This document shows, one piece after another, positions 26,174 to 35,245 of a stretch of 64,000 nucleotides of DNA. Positions within the stretch are counted from its first letter, which is position 1, and each line of letters opens with the position of its first letter. The notes beneath the pieces were generated by a model, which worked only from the letters and a program-made list of their open reading frames with translations, made no database searches and was not told the origin of the DNA. The translations under genes and the position numbers were made by a program. Location: contig DJOT01000021.1 of assembly GCA_002439095.1 (NCBI GenBank), positions 68,578 through 132,577 on the forward strand. The letters are read 5' to 3'. The stretch is from Bacteroidales bacterium UBA6431 (GTDB taxonomy: Bacteria > Bacteroidota > Bacteroidia > Bacteroidales > UBA932).

Positions 26174-27899
26174 CGGTCATCTCGCATGCGGCGCAGTCGA
26201 ATCTGAGCGCGAAGCGTCTTCCGTTGTTGGTGAGATAGAGCCGTCCGGTTTCTTTTGCCCCCTGATATTTCGGGCACATGCCGAGTTCGTAGCGGATGCA
26301 GTACCGGCTCCGCATGAGTTCATCTCCTGCGGCGGCGGCCGGAGCGGGGGAGAAGCCTGTCCTTTCGCGGTTTGCCAGAGGTCTCGCTTTGACAGGGATG
26401 CCATCGAGGTCAGAGGCGGTGAGGCGTCTGATGGAGTTGATGACAGAGGCGCTGAGGAGCGGGACGGGGCCGCATCCGATGTCGATTTTCCCGACACGGA
26501 AAGAATATGTGCCGCTTCTTTTTGAGAGTTGATCGCGCAGCATGGAGAGAGCCCTCTCCCTGTTGTCTGCGGCTTCCACATCGGCGCTGAATCTTGATTC
26601 AAGCGACCTGCCGTCTTCCGTTGTCGCGTGGATATCAATCACATAGCTCCCGTGGACTTTTATGTCAAGCTGCGCCCTAAGCTCCCTGCGGCATGGCCGC
26701 GACTCGATTTCTTTTTCGAAGCCGGCGCTAAGGTTCCGGTAGAGGGTGTCGCCCTCCTTGAGCCCGCGGATTTCTTTGCAGAGGATATGCTGCCCCTCAC
26801 ATACATCGCCCCGGAAACCGGTGATGCCGTTTTTGGACACAAAGGCGAATCCGTCTCCGTTCCTTAGTTCCAAGCCTTTTGCTCCGGGGGTGATGACGAT
26901 TTCCATTGTCTGGCCGCTCTTCCTGTATATGCGGCCTACCGTCCCGATTTTTTCTCCCATCGATTTCGGTGCGTCCATCGATGACCAGCGGCCTCTTTTT
27001 CCGTCAAGAAAGAGTTGCGTATATCCTCGGTTGAAGGTCTTTGTGCTGTCAGGAGTGAAGCCTCCTTCGACCTTGCCGAACGATGCCCGGCAGTACAAAT
27101 CCGGGTGCTTTTCCACCAAAGCATCGAGTGCCAGGCTGTATTCGCGTACGACATTCTTGACATAGGAGGCGTTTTTCAGACGACCTTCGATTTTGAACGA
27201 GCATACACCGGCATCGGCCAGATCCTCAAGCCTGTCCTTGAGATTGTAGTCTTTGAGCGAAAGCAGGGCCTTGTTGCGCACGAGCACCTTCCCGTCGGCA
27301 GAGGTCAGGTCATAAAGTGACCGGCAGGCTTGGATGCACTCTCCCCGGTCGGCACTCCTGCCGTCAATCTTTTCGGACAGCCGGCAGATTCCGCTGTAGC
27401 ATACGCATAGGGCGCCATGCACGAAGAACTCCACTTCGCAGTTTACAGCCGCGCAGATCCTGCGGATCTGCTCAAGTGATAGTTCCCTCTCAAGGATGAT
27501 TCTCGAGCATCCGGCTTTTTCAAAGAGCATGGCTCTCTCCTCATCCCTTATGGCGCATTGTGTAGAGGCGTGAAGCGGCACTGTAATATCGTCCCATCCG
27601 CATATTCTCGTGTCTCTGATGATAAAGGCGTCAACTCCCGCGTCCTGCGCGAGGGACATCTGCGAATGTGCCTGCTCCAGCTCTTTATCGGAGATGACCG
27701 TGTTGAAGGTTACGAACACTCTGGCGCCAAAGCGATGTGCATATGCGCATAGCTCGGCTATATCTTCTATGCTGTTGCCCGCGGCTTTCCTCGCGCCGAA
27801 GTCCGGACCACCAATGTATACGGCATCGGCACCGCAGTCAATGGCCGCGATGCCGATTTCTTTGTCCCGTGCGGGTGCGAGGAGTTCAAGACTCCTCAT
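26154..27899 (-). CDS. U32-family protein (peptidase/RNA hydroxylase family)
   Basis: 581 residues. The start LELLAPARDKEIGIAAIDCGADAVYIGG and the block FFVHGALCVCYSGICRLS match the U32 signature. Members of this family include RlhA and TrhP, which hydroxylate rRNA or tRNA cytidine/uridine, as well as proteins long annotated as collagenases; prephenate is the oxygen-donor precursor in the RNA enzymes. Four C-terminal cysteines (CIRYELGMCPKY and DCAACEM) could hold a metal cluster. It is 2 bases from the upstream TPR gene and in the same operon. The true substrate cannot be decided here; I favour RNA modification over proteolysis. Confidence 0.85.
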   Translation of the reverse strand: MRSLELLAPARDKEIGIAAIDCGADAVYIGGPDFGARKAAGNSIEDIAELCAYAHRFGARVFVTFNTVISDKELEQAHSQMSLAQDAGVDAFIIRDTRICGWDDITVPLHASTQCAIRDEERAMLFEKAGCSRIILERELSLEQIRRICAAVNCEVEFFVHGALCVCYSGICRLSEKIDGRSADRGECIQACRSLYDLTSADGKVLVRNKALLSLKDYNLKDRLEDLADAGVCSFKIEGRLKNASYVKNVVREYSLALDALVEKHPDLYCRASFGKVEGGFTPDSTKTFNRGYTQLFLDGKRGRWSSMDAPKSMGEKIGTVGRIYRKSGQTMEIVITPGAKGLELRNGDGFAFVSKNGITGFRGDVCEGQHILCKEIRGLKEGDTLYRNLSAGFEKEIESRPCRRELRAQLDIKVHGSYVIDIHATTEDGRSLESRFSADVEAADNRERALSMLRDQLSKRSGTYSFRVGKIDIGCGPVPLLSASVINSIRRLTASDLDGIPVKARPLANRERTGFSPAPAAAAGDELMRSRYCIRYELGMCPKYQGAKETGRLYLTNNGRRFALRFDCAACEMTVSEAQK

Positions 27900-27901
27900 T
27901 G

Positions 27902-28834
27902 CTATTTAAGTGCGTCAAGCATCTTCTTGGCCTCGGCCCCATATTGAGGGTCGCTGACAGCCTTGGCGTAGAACTCTTTTGCCTTGGCGTTGTTCTTGGC
28001 TCCCTGGTAGAGGGTGCCTACGATATAGGCTATCTGAGTGGCGTTCTTTGCGTTAGGTGAGAGTTCAAGATACTTCTCGAAGTACTTGATGGCATCGTTG
28101 TTCTTGCCTGCAAGCTGGGAAGCCTGCCCCGCGATCTGGAATGCCTGCGGACTCTCGACATACTCGCTGCTCTTGACGGCTGCCGTGACTGCATCGGCAT
28201 ATTTCTTCGCTTTCAGGGCTGCGGCGGCCTCTTTGAGGGAGATGTTCCCGAGCTGCTTGTTGGCTGCCTTTTCCTGACCATTGGCTGCTGCCTGCTCAAG
28301 TGCGGCCTTTGCTTCGTCAGCCTTGCCTGCAGCATTGAGCGCCATGCCCAAACGGAGGGCTGCGGTGCCGTTTGTCGGGTCGGCATCGACAACTTCCTTA
28401 TAGGCTGCTGCCGCCTCGGCATATTTCTTGGCGTTGAGGAGGGCTCCGCCCTTCTGCATGATTATCTGAGGGATAAGGGTCTTGGCCTGCTCTTCTACGC
28501 CGGCGTCAGCATATTTCTGAGCCACTTCGATGGCGGTCTTCAAGCCGGCCACAGCCCCGTCATAGTCGGAAGACTTCGCCAAATCCTTAGCGATGGACAG
28601 ATAAAGGTCCGGGATGACGGCTTTGCAGTTGTCAGCAACTTCCTTTCCCTCATCGCCAAGGGCGGTCGCCTGCTCGAAAGCCTGCTCGAAAGCCTTCAGG
28701 GCCGTGGGCTTGTCTCCTGAAGAGAGGGCCTCTGCCCCGGTGTTGTACAATTCGGTGATCTGCGCAAGATCCTGCGCGCTCATTGAACCGAGCGCCAGGG
28801 CCGCTAAAACGATGGATGCGAAAATCTTTTTCAT
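27902..28834 (-). CDS. periplasmic tetratricopeptide-repeat protein
   Basis: 310 residues with a signal peptide (MKKIFASIVLAALALGSMSA) and then Ala-rich helical hairpins of the TPR type, for example NAKKYAEAAAAYKEVVDADPTNGTA and KNDAIKYFEKYLELSPNA. About six or seven repeats are visible. No enzymatic motif. Such proteins serve as scaffolds in the periplasm. It is upstream of, and probably cotranscribed with, the U32 gene. Confidence 0.88.
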   Translation of the reverse strand: MKKIFASIVLAALALGSMSAQDLAQITELYNTGAEALSSGDKPTALKAFEQAFEQATALGDEGKEVADNCKAVIPDLYLSIAKDLAKSSDYDGAVAGLKTAIEVAQKYADAGVEEQAKTLIPQIIMQKGGALLNAKKYAEAAAAYKEVVDADPTNGTAALRLGMALNAAGKADEAKAALEQAAANGQEKAANKQLGNISLKEAAAALKAKKYADAVTAAVKSSEYVESPQAFQIAGQASQLAGKNNDAIKYFEKYLELSPNAKNATQIAYIVGTLYQGAKNNAKAKEFYAKAVSDPQYGAEAKKMLDALK

Positions 28835-28869
28835 AATCGTATTGTGATTTTAATTGTTTTCCAACAGCA

Positions 28870-28877
28870 CAAATATA
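28870..28877 (-). promoter_or_regulatory. -7 promoter element of the TPR-U32 operon
   Basis: Minus-strand TATATTTG matches TAnnTTTG 36 bases before the start at 28834; divergent from the element at 28890. Confidence 0.5.
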
Positions 28878-28889
28878 ATAAAAATGTCC

Positions 28890-28897
28890 TATTTTTG
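28890..28897 (+). promoter_or_regulatory. -7 promoter element of the M16-like gene
   Basis: TATTTTTG matches TAnnTTTG 20 bases before the ATG at 28917. Confidence 0.5.
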
Positions 28898-28916
28898 TAA
28901 AGATAAGCTTATTATT

Positions 28917-31496
28917 ATGAGGAGGCATTTTTTGAAAATCTGCCTGGTTCTGCTCATGCTTTCCACAATGATGCACGGACAGGCACTTTCGTCCCTTGGT
29001 GTGCCGAAAGAGATAACGGTCGGGAGACTTCCCGACGGGATCGACTTTTATCTGGTATCCAATTCTGCCAGAAAGGGATTTGCTGATTTCGCCCTTGTCA
29101 GGAAGTCGGCATACAAAGAGAGCCGGGACCGTGGAGCTCTTGATTCTCTTCCGCATTTCGGCTCCCGCCGGCCATACCTCTTCCTCTCGGACAACGGTGC
29201 CGGATACGCGGAGTCGGGATATATTTCTTCCCGCCAGGATGCCACTTTGTTCTCTTTCCCCGATGTGCCGGTCTACAACCAGAGTGTCGCCGACTCTACG
29301 ATCCTCATGATGATGGACATCGCCGCGAGGTCACGGGCGCCTCAAGCCATAATGGTCAGCGGAGACATAAAGCCTGACAAAATCAAGGAGAGGCTCAATC
29401 TGCTTTCCATGACCGTGCCGAGGCTTCGCCGTGACGATGGCCGGAGCTCTTATGTATGGAATCCACGCGATTCTCTGCTCCTCCTGACAAGCATCAACAA
29501 CACATCCGATGTGGCTTCGATCCATGCGGTCTACAGTGCCGCCCGCCTGCCGCGCGAGAGGATGAATACTTTGCAGCCTCTGGTAGGCAGGGCGTATGCG
29601 GATATACTCGGAAACATAGTGAGCCGCCGTCTTGAGAAAGATTTCCGCAGCCACGGCATTCCTTTGGCTGATGTTGACTTCCGGTATGTGGACAGCGCGA
29701 GCGGATCCGGGGATGAGCACTACATGTTTTCGGTCTATACTTCCGCTTCCAGCCTTGATGCCGCGGTGGAGCGTTTTTCGTCAGTGCTTTCCTCCATCGA
29801 CAGGCATGGCGCAGGCCAGGCCGAGTATCAGGACGCCAAGTCTCGTCTGATATCGGAGTCCAAGAGAGAAGAGGGAGGCAGAGTCACAGGTAACAGCGAG
29901 TACATTGCCAGATGCACGTCTGCATATCTATATGGTGCCGGCCTTGAGCGTCCGGCCGCCGCCGGGAGCGTGCTGGCTTCGCGCAGCCTGCCCGCGGAAC
30001 TTGATCTTGAACTTTTCAATACCTTTGCCGGGGCGCTTCTTGATTCGGCAAGCAATCTGGCTCTCCGTTTCGACACTCCGGACAACGGCGCGGACAAGGA
30101 CATGCTGCGCGGCTGCTTTGATGCCGCGTGGGCCGATTGTGATTCCGGGCAGGTCGCCTATAAGGAGGATTTCGGGGATACGCTGAGCCTGTTTGTCCCG
30201 CGCGGCAAGGTCAAACTGCGCAATGACACTGCAGAACCGGTGTCGGGAGGGCGCATGTGGACATTCTCCAACGGGGTCAAGGTCCTTTATAAAAAAACAG
30301 ATATAAAAGGAGAGTTCCAATATACTCTGATGCTGCGTGGGGGAGTGGCTTCTGTGCCTGGGCTGAAGAGCGGTGAAGCGGCGTTCGTCGGTGATATGCT
30401 CGGTCTCAGCGGGGTTGCCGGCCTCAGCGGTCCGGATTTCCGTGCCATGCTTGAGGCAAACGGGATCACCATGAATACCAGGGCGGGGATTTCGGATCTG
30501 CGGATAGGCGGCATTGCGCCAAAGTCAAAGCTTAAACTGCTTCTGCGCTCACTTCTGTCGGTGGCTGACAAACGCGTCCCGGACCAGTCGGAGTTTGAGT
30601 ATTACAAGGCGGGGGAGAAACTGCGGATTGATATGGGCTCCCTTTCTCCGCGTGATGTCAATTCGTTGATGGACAGTATCATGCGCCCCGGTTACTACTA
30701 TACTGAACGTAAATATATCTCCAATCTTGGCGATGATCTTCCGGAGCGTGCCGAGCAGTATTTCGAGACGCTTTTCTCCAAGGTCAACGATGGACTTCTG
30801 GTATTGACCGGCGATCTTGATGAGGAGCTTCTGAAAAAGGAGTTGTGCCTTTCTCTTGGCGGATTCAGAACGCAAAAGCAGTTTGCCCGGCGTCCGCACA
30901 TTTCAAGCAATCTGGCGTCAGGTTCTGTCACATACATAGTCGAATCCGGCGCGGGGCTTGTCGGTGGCGGAGAGATTGGTGTCAATGTGGGCATGTCTGC
31001 GGCGATTCCATATAATATAGACAACTACATGTCATTCAAGATGGCCGAGGCTGTCCTGCACAAGGAAATCACCAGGGCGTTGGCTCCGTTCGGGGCTTAT
31101 CTGGAGATCAGCGAGCGTCTGGAGGTGTTTCCTACGGAGAGGTTGTCCCTGTATATAAACTGCCGTCCGTGCCGCAGCTCCGGATTGCCGCTTTCTTTGG
31201 AGGCCGCAGACCCGCTGCAGATACTCGAAGCCATAAGGCCGGTCATTGCATCGATTTCGGATGTCGAGATCTCCCCGGATGAGCTGAAAGCCTATAAGGA
31301 GGTGATACTCAATTCGTACAAGGCTGATCTTCAGAATATGGAGATGCTTGTGGACAAGGTTCTGGTCCGCTATAGCGAGGGTAAAGACCTTGTCAGCGGA
31401 TACAATGCCGCCGTCGGCGGCGTGAGCGAGGAGAGCGTCAAAAAGATTCTCGGCATGCTCCGTGATGGTGCGGAGGTGGAATATGTTATAATCTGA
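28917..31496 (+). CDS. M16-like (insulinase family) protein lacking the catalytic motif
   Basis: 859 residues from the ATG at 28917, which starts a signal peptide (MRRHFLKICLVLLMLSTMMHGQA); the frame is open 63 bases further up but that would cross the -7 box. Two M16-type halves can be seen: VGRLPDGIDFYLVSN...FADFALVRKSAY near the N-terminus and FSNGVKVLYKKTDIKGEFQYTLMLRGGVAS near residue 455. The zinc motif HxxEH, expected soon after the first block, is absent: the corresponding segment reads GALDSLPHFGSRRPY. It is therefore probably a pseudoenzyme, periplasmic, perhaps a scaffold. Its stop overlaps the next start by one base (TGATG). Confidence 0.8.
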   Translation: MRRHFLKICLVLLMLSTMMHGQALSSLGVPKEITVGRLPDGIDFYLVSNSARKGFADFALVRKSAYKESRDRGALDSLPHFGSRRPYLFLSDNGAGYAESGYISSRQDATLFSFPDVPVYNQSVADSTILMMMDIAARSRAPQAIMVSGDIKPDKIKERLNLLSMTVPRLRRDDGRSSYVWNPRDSLLLLTSINNTSDVASIHAVYSAARLPRERMNTLQPLVGRAYADILGNIVSRRLEKDFRSHGIPLADVDFRYVDSASGSGDEHYMFSVYTSASSLDAAVERFSSVLSSIDRHGAGQAEYQDAKSRLISESKREEGGRVTGNSEYIARCTSAYLYGAGLERPAAAGSVLASRSLPAELDLELFNTFAGALLDSASNLALRFDTPDNGADKDMLRGCFDAAWADCDSGQVAYKEDFGDTLSLFVPRGKVKLRNDTAEPVSGGRMWTFSNGVKVLYKKTDIKGEFQYTLMLRGGVASVPGLKSGEAAFVGDMLGLSGVAGLSGPDFRAMLEANGITMNTRAGISDLRIGGIAPKSKLKLLLRSLLSVADKRVPDQSEFEYYKAGEKLRIDMGSLSPRDVNSLMDSIMRPGYYYTERKYISNLGDDLPERAEQYFETLFSKVNDGLLVLTGDLDEELLKKELCLSLGGFRTQKQFARRPHISSNLASGSVTYIVESGAGLVGGGEIGVNVGMSAAIPYNIDNYMSFKMAEAVLHKEITRALAPFGAYLEISERLEVFPTERLSLYINCRPCRSSGLPLSLEAADPLQILEAIRPVIASISDVEISPDELKAYKEVILNSYKADLQNMEMLVDKVLVRYSEGKDLVSGYNAAVGGVSEESVKKILGMLRDGAEVEYVII

Positions 31497-32077
31497 TGGG
31501 AAAAAGAAGGTTCGGGACGATAGTCCAGATTGGGGACATCCTTGTGTCGGAGGATGTTGTGACGGAATATTTTGCCTGCGACTATGGCAAGTGCCGCGGG
31601 GCGTGCTGCATAATAGGAGATAGCGGCGCCCCAATGGAAGAGGACGAGCCGGATCTGGTGGAGCGCGAGTATCCGGAGTTCAAGGATCTTATGAGCCCGG
31701 GAGGCAGAGCCGCTGTCGATGAGAAGGGATTTTTCGAGATAGACAGGGACGGGGATATCGTCACACCTCTTGTGGGCGGTTCTTGCGAATGCGCCTACTG
31801 CCATTTCGGCCCGGGAGGTGAATGCCTTTGCGCCATTGAGATGCGGGGGCTCAAGAAGCCTGTGTCATGCTCCCTTTATCCGATCCGGGTCACCCGTCTG
31901 ACCGGCGGAGGGCTTGCTCTCAATCTGCACCGTTGGGAGATATGTTCAGATGCTTTCAGAAAGGGGCGCGAAGAGCATATAAGAGTCTACGAATTTCTTC
32001 GCAGGCCTTTGTCTGAGCGTTTCGGGGAGGAGTTTTACGAGGCTCTTGCCTCCGCTGCTAAGCATCTTCACGGTTAG
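31496..32077 (+). CDS. DUF3109-family cysteine-rich protein
   Basis: 193 residues, cytoplasmic. Conserved cysteines occur in CDYGKCRGACCIIGD, CECAYC, GECLCAIE and VSCSLYPIR, a pattern of the DUF3109/YkgJ-type zinc or iron-sulfur binding family. The biochemical role of the family is unknown to me. It is coupled to the M16-like gene by a one-base overlap, and its 3' end overlaps the convergent gene at 32058 by 20 bases. Confidence 0.85.
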   Translation: MGKRRFGTIVQIGDILVSEDVVTEYFACDYGKCRGACCIIGDSGAPMEEDEPDLVEREYPEFKDLMSPGGRAAVDEKGFFEIDRDGDIVTPLVGGSCECAYCHFGPGGECLCAIEMRGLKKPVSCSLYPIRVTRLTGGGLALNLHRWEICSDAFRKGREEHIRVYEFLRRPLSERFGEEFYEALASAAKHLHG

Positions 32078-32522
32078 CGGCTTCCACGCCAGCGGCTATC
32101 CTCACCGTGTCTTTTGTCAGGCCTTCCAGTTCCAATCCGGCGGCGATATGCCTTACCGTCACCCTGTCTTCATACATTTTGACAAGTCTTGCGAAAGGCG
32201 CCCTCTTTATGTAGCAGACATCGTCTCCGTCCTGTTTCTCGAATTTGTATCCGAGCCGCTCCATCACTTCTCTGAGGGCGGCGTCCGTTTCTTCCGGAGT
32301 CCCATAGAAATGGGCGGTGCGGGTGGAGAATCCGAAACGCGGATATATTGCCGCGAATACTGCCATCATGAGAGCTATTTGCCAAAGGGAGTCATATCCG
32401 TTGACGAATATTTTCGAGAGGTCACCCTCCACGAAGCCGGCCAATACAAGGACAACTATGATCAGTGACAAGATGACAATGAGGTACACGAAGTACTTTA
32501 TGGAGCGTACAATATATTTCAT
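32058..32522 (-). CDS. membrane-anchored protein of unknown function
   Basis: 154 residues. Two hydrophobic segments (about residues 10-30 and 46-62) precede a soluble C-terminal domain of roughly 85 residues containing YGTPEETDAALREVMERLGY and RLVKMYEDRVTVRH. I recognise no named family. Convergent overlap of 20 bases with the DUF3109 gene. A TACTTTTG element at 32528-32535 lies so close to the ATG that a transcript from it would be almost leaderless. Confidence 0.65.
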   Translation of the reverse strand: MKYIVRSIKYFVYLIVILSLIIVVLVLAGFVEGDLSKIFVNGYDSLWQIALMMAVFAAIYPRFGFSTRTAHFYGTPEETDAALREVMERLGYKFEKQDGDDVCYIKRAPFARLVKMYEDRVTVRHIAAGLELEGLTKDTVRIAAGVEAANREDA

Positions 32523-32527
32523 GGGAG

Positions 32528-32535
32528 CAAAAGTA
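32528..32535 (-). promoter_or_regulatory. -7 promoter element of the membrane-anchored protein
   Basis: Minus-strand TACTTTTG matches TAnnTTTG, 5 bases before the start codon, implying a leaderless or near-leaderless mRNA if used. Confidence 0.35.
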
Positions 32536-32548
32536 GCATAATATTTGT

Positions 32549-32556
32549 TATTTTTG
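32549..32556 (+). promoter_or_regulatory. -7 promoter element of the coiled-coil/hemW operon
   Basis: TATTTTTG matches TAnnTTTG 27 bases before the ATG at 32584. Confidence 0.5.
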
Positions 32557-32583
32557 CCGGATGTAATTTAAAAATGACAGATT

Positions 32584-33498
32584 ATGGAAAGAGAAGATCC
32601 ACTTGAGAGACTTGAACGAAAGGAAAACGAGAAGAAGGCTAATGGTGGTCTCAAGACCGTGATGATCGCAATGATCGCTGTAGCCGTCGTGCTCGCTGTC
32701 GCTCTTGTCTATGTTTTGACTTCAAAGAACAAGCTGGTCGGCCAGCTTAACGATGAGAAAAGGGACCTCACTGAGCAGATCCAGATGCTCCAGAACGACT
32801 ACGAGAGCCTTTCCTCTGATTATGATACCATTAACGCCCAGCTGGATTCGTCCCGGGAGGAGATAGCCCAGCTCGTTGAGAGGGTCAAGAAGACCGAGGC
32901 CACGAACCGCGTGAAGATCCGCCAGTACCAGAAGGAACTCGGGACACTCCGCTCAATCATGAAGAGCTACATCGTGCAGATAGACTCTCTCAACACCCTC
33001 AACCACAAGCTCACAGCTGAAGCCGCCAGTGCCCGCAAGGAGGCTGCCGCCAGCAAGAAGCTCAATGCCGAGCTGTCCCAGCAGGTCGAGGATCTTACCG
33101 GGCGTGTGACGGCCGGTGCAGTGCTCAAGGCAAGGGGAGTGAAGCTTGAAGCCTACAACGGCAATGATAAACTCACCGACCGCAGCGGCAAGGTTGCAAG
33201 ACTCCTTGTCACCCTCAGCCTTCTGGAGAACGAGCTTACCCCTAAGGGTCCGGTCCGCGTATATGTAAGAGTGACGGATCCTGACGGCAACCTTCTCACA
33301 GACGGCAGGGGCACTACATTCACCATCGGAGAAGAGACTCTTCAGGCCACAGCTTCCAGAGAGGTGGACTATCAGGGCGCAGAAGTCGAGATGGGCATCT
33401 ATGTCAACAACATCCCGTCTTTCCACAAGGGCGTCTACACAGTACAGGCCTACACCAATCAGGGGCAGGTCGGCTCTGCGGAGCTCCTGCTCAGGTAG
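32584..33498 (+). CDS. membrane protein with periplasmic coiled coil
   Basis: 304 residues. A charged cytoplasmic N-terminus (MEREDPLERLERKENEKK) is followed by one membrane segment (about residues 22-45), then a long coiled coil (residues about 48-175, heptads such as LNDEKRDLTEQIQMLQNDYESL) and a C-terminal beta-rich domain containing GPVRVYVRVTDPDGNLLTDG and VYTVQAYTNQGQVGSAELLLR. It looks like the Bacteroidota proteins with an Ig-like C-terminal domain that I cannot assign to a process. It lies 3 bases upstream of hemW. Confidence 0.8.
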   Translation: MEREDPLERLERKENEKKANGGLKTVMIAMIAVAVVLAVALVYVLTSKNKLVGQLNDEKRDLTEQIQMLQNDYESLSSDYDTINAQLDSSREEIAQLVERVKKTEATNRVKIRQYQKELGTLRSIMKSYIVQIDSLNTLNHKLTAEAASARKEAAASKKLNAELSQQVEDLTGRVTAGAVLKARGVKLEAYNGNDKLTDRSGKVARLLVTLSLLENELTPKGPVRVYVRVTDPDGNLLTDGRGTTFTIGEETLQATASREVDYQGAEVEMGIYVNNIPSFHKGVYTVQAYTNQGQVGSAELLLR

Positions 33499-33501
33499 CG
33501 G

Positions 33502-34587
33502 ATGGTCTATATCCATGTCCCGTTCTGCCGCAGTTTCTGCATATACTGCGATTTCTATTCTGAGACCGCTTGCGGAGCGGCGGGGGAGGCGCGGATTGAG
33601 AGTTATTCATCGGAGCTTTGCGCCGAGATAGGACGCAGACGTCAGGAGATTAAAGATACTCTCGGACTCAATACGTTATATATAGGAGGCGGCACCCCGT
33701 CGGTGCTGCCTCTTACTGTGCTTGAACGCATTGTCGCGGAACTTGGTCTCGGATCTTTTGGTGAATTTACGCTTGAAGTCAATCCGGAGGACATCGTGGA
33801 AAAGGGTGCCGGATATGTGAGGGCGTTGCTTGATCTTGGTGTCAACAGGGTCAGCATGGGTGTGCAGTCGCTTGATGACGGGATCCTGCGCTGGATGCGC
33901 CGCCGCCACGATGCATCCGGTGCCCGCAGGGCTTTCGATATTCTCCGTGAATCCGGGGTGGATAACATCAGCGTGGATCTTATTTTCGGTTTCCCGGCCT
34001 TGTCGGGAGATATACTTGACTCGACCCTTGACGAGATCACGCTCTGGCATCCGGAGCATGTGTCGGCCTATCAGCTCAGTATCGAAGAGGGAAGTGCGCT
34101 TGGCGTTCTTGCGGGAAAGGGCGAGTTTGAGGAGGGTTCTGAAGTCTTGTGCGCATCGCAGTATTCTATGATCTGCGATAGACTGTCCGCTGCCGGATAT
34201 GAGCATTATGAGATTTCCAACTGGGCCTTGCCCGGGCGTAGGGCGTTGCATAACTCAGCATACTGGACCCGTCGGCCTTATGTCGGCTTGGGACCTGGCG
34301 CCCATTCTTTCGATGGGCGGACCCGTCGTGCCAACAGCCAGACTCTTCCAGTGTGGACTGCTTCGACGGAGGTCTTGTCGCCCCGGGAGGAGATGGAGGA
34401 GCGGATAATGCTCGGACTGCGAACTTCAGACGGGATTCGGGAGTCTCTATGTGTCCCTGAAGTTGTCTCGCGGCTTGTCGGCGAAGGGGCTCTGGTACGG
34501 ATTCCCGGAGATTCGGCAGCTGCCCGTATCCGGATACCGGAGGACAGATTCTTCGTCTCGGACAGCATAATCGAGGAGCTTATCTGA
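33502..34587 (+). CDS. hemW: radical-SAM heme chaperone HemW
   Basis: 361 residues. The N-terminal VYIHVPFCRSFCIYCDF contains the CxxxCxxC radical-SAM cluster motif plus the nearby Phe-rich context; TLYIGGGTPSVL, GVNRVSMGVQSL and SVDLIFGFPAL are further HemW/HemN blocks. The CxxxCxxC is followed by D instead of the extra Cys that HemN coproporphyrinogen dehydrogenases carry (CxxxCxxCxC), so this is HemW, the protein that inserts heme into target proteins. Followed by 470 bases of non-coding repeats. Confidence 0.92.
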   Translation: MVYIHVPFCRSFCIYCDFYSETACGAAGEARIESYSSELCAEIGRRRQEIKDTLGLNTLYIGGGTPSVLPLTVLERIVAELGLGSFGEFTLEVNPEDIVEKGAGYVRALLDLGVNRVSMGVQSLDDGILRWMRRRHDASGARRAFDILRESGVDNISVDLIFGFPALSGDILDSTLDEITLWHPEHVSAYQLSIEEGSALGVLAGKGEFEEGSEVLCASQYSMICDRLSAAGYEHYEISNWALPGRRALHNSAYWTRRPYVGLGPGAHSFDGRTRRANSQTLPVWTASTEVLSPREEMEERIMLGLRTSDGIRESLCVPEVVSRLVGEGALVRIPGDSAAARIRIPEDRFFVSDSIIEELI

Positions 34588-34748
34588 CCTGAAATCGGCA
34601 GCAATGTGGTTTCAGCCTCAGCTGCCGCGCATCATTCTGCCCAATGCGCACGCGATGAACGTGCGGTCATGCTGTGCGTCTCGTGCCATGATCTGCCCAA
34701 TGGTCGCCGTATCCGGCTGAGAACATGCGATTATGTACGCGCCCAATG

Positions 34749-34870
34749 CAGGTAGGAGCAGATTTGGCCGGATTCGCTCCCACCTGAACGCCCCACCTGC
34801 TCCACACGGTGCTTTGCGGCATCCTCCCGTTTCAGGTGTGAGCGAAATTACAAGAATCGGCTCCCATCTG
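34749..34870 (+). repeat. twin-hairpin element, family 2, copy A
   Basis: Hairpin 1: CAGGTAGGAGC (34749-34759), 16-base loop, GCTCCCACCTG (34776-34786). Then a 46-base spacer. Hairpin 2: CAGGTGTGAGC (34833-34843), 16-base loop, GCTCCCATCTG (34860-34870). The arms of both hairpins share one sequence type, and the spacer matches that of copy C around ACGGT..T..G.GGCATCC. Confidence 0.7.
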
Positions 34871-34880
34871 GGAAAAGCTG

Positions 34881-34998
34881 CATGGCGGGGACTGTGATGA
34901 TGAGCCCCTACCTTCGCCGGAGAGGTGCTGCTGAGTGCAGTGTGTGGGTGGTATCACCAAAAGGTAGGGGTAAAAATGGCCATGAATACCCCTACCTG
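34881..34998 (-). repeat. twin-hairpin element, family 2, copy B (inverted)
   Basis: Read on the plus strand: degenerate arm (34881-34890) with CCCCTACCTT (34905-34914), 46-base spacer, then AAGGTAGGGG (34961-34970), 18-base loop, CCCCTACCTG (34989-34998). The reverse complement of the spacer matches the spacer of copy C at about two bases in three, so B is in the opposite orientation to A and C. Only 10 bases separate it from copy A. Confidence 0.65.
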
Positions 34999-35056
34999 CG
35001 GCATGAGTTTCTGGCAGGTGTCTACGACAGGGAGTTTCCTGTGAATCAACTCGCCG

Positions 35057-35245
35057 TCACCCCCTTGTAGCGCGCCGCCGCCTGTCTTTGCGGTGACAAA
35101 GGTCAGCCGCAGCGCAGCCGTTGCAACCACTGCACCGCGAACTGCCGCAGCATCCGCCCCCACGCCCCTTTCCCCTGAAGGTCCGGAGCGCGAGGAGGAG
35201 TGCCGCGAGCACCAATACAAGTATGATTATAGAAGCGATGTTCAT
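35057..35245 (-). CDS. FeoB-associated Cys-rich membrane protein
   Basis: 62 residues from the ATG at 35243-35245, overlapping the feoB stop by 4 bases. One membrane helix (MNIASIIILVLVLAALLLAL) is followed by a basic Gly-rich linker and a cysteine cluster CCGSSRCSGCNGC. Small proteins of this kind follow feoB in many bacteria and are thought to assist ferrous iron transport, probably by binding metal through the cysteines. A longer in-frame ORF to 35302 would lie inside feoB and is not needed. Confidence 0.85.
   Translation of the reverse strand: MNIASIIILVLVLAALLLALRTFRGKGRGGGCCGSSRCSGCNGCAAADLCHRKDRRRRATRG

Larger units (their letters stand above)
34588..35056. other. non-coding region with family 2 twin-hairpin repeats
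   Basis: No credible gene on either strand. The first 160 bases contain GCCCAATG three times (34640s, 34690s, 34740s). The rest holds two copies of the twin-hairpin element in opposite orientations, listed separately. Confidence 0.7.

Noticed and set aside
34749..34998. CRISPR-like array
   Set aside because: The repeated units are inverted hairpin arms with fixed internal geometry in opposite orientations, not direct repeats with unique spacers; no cas genes are present.
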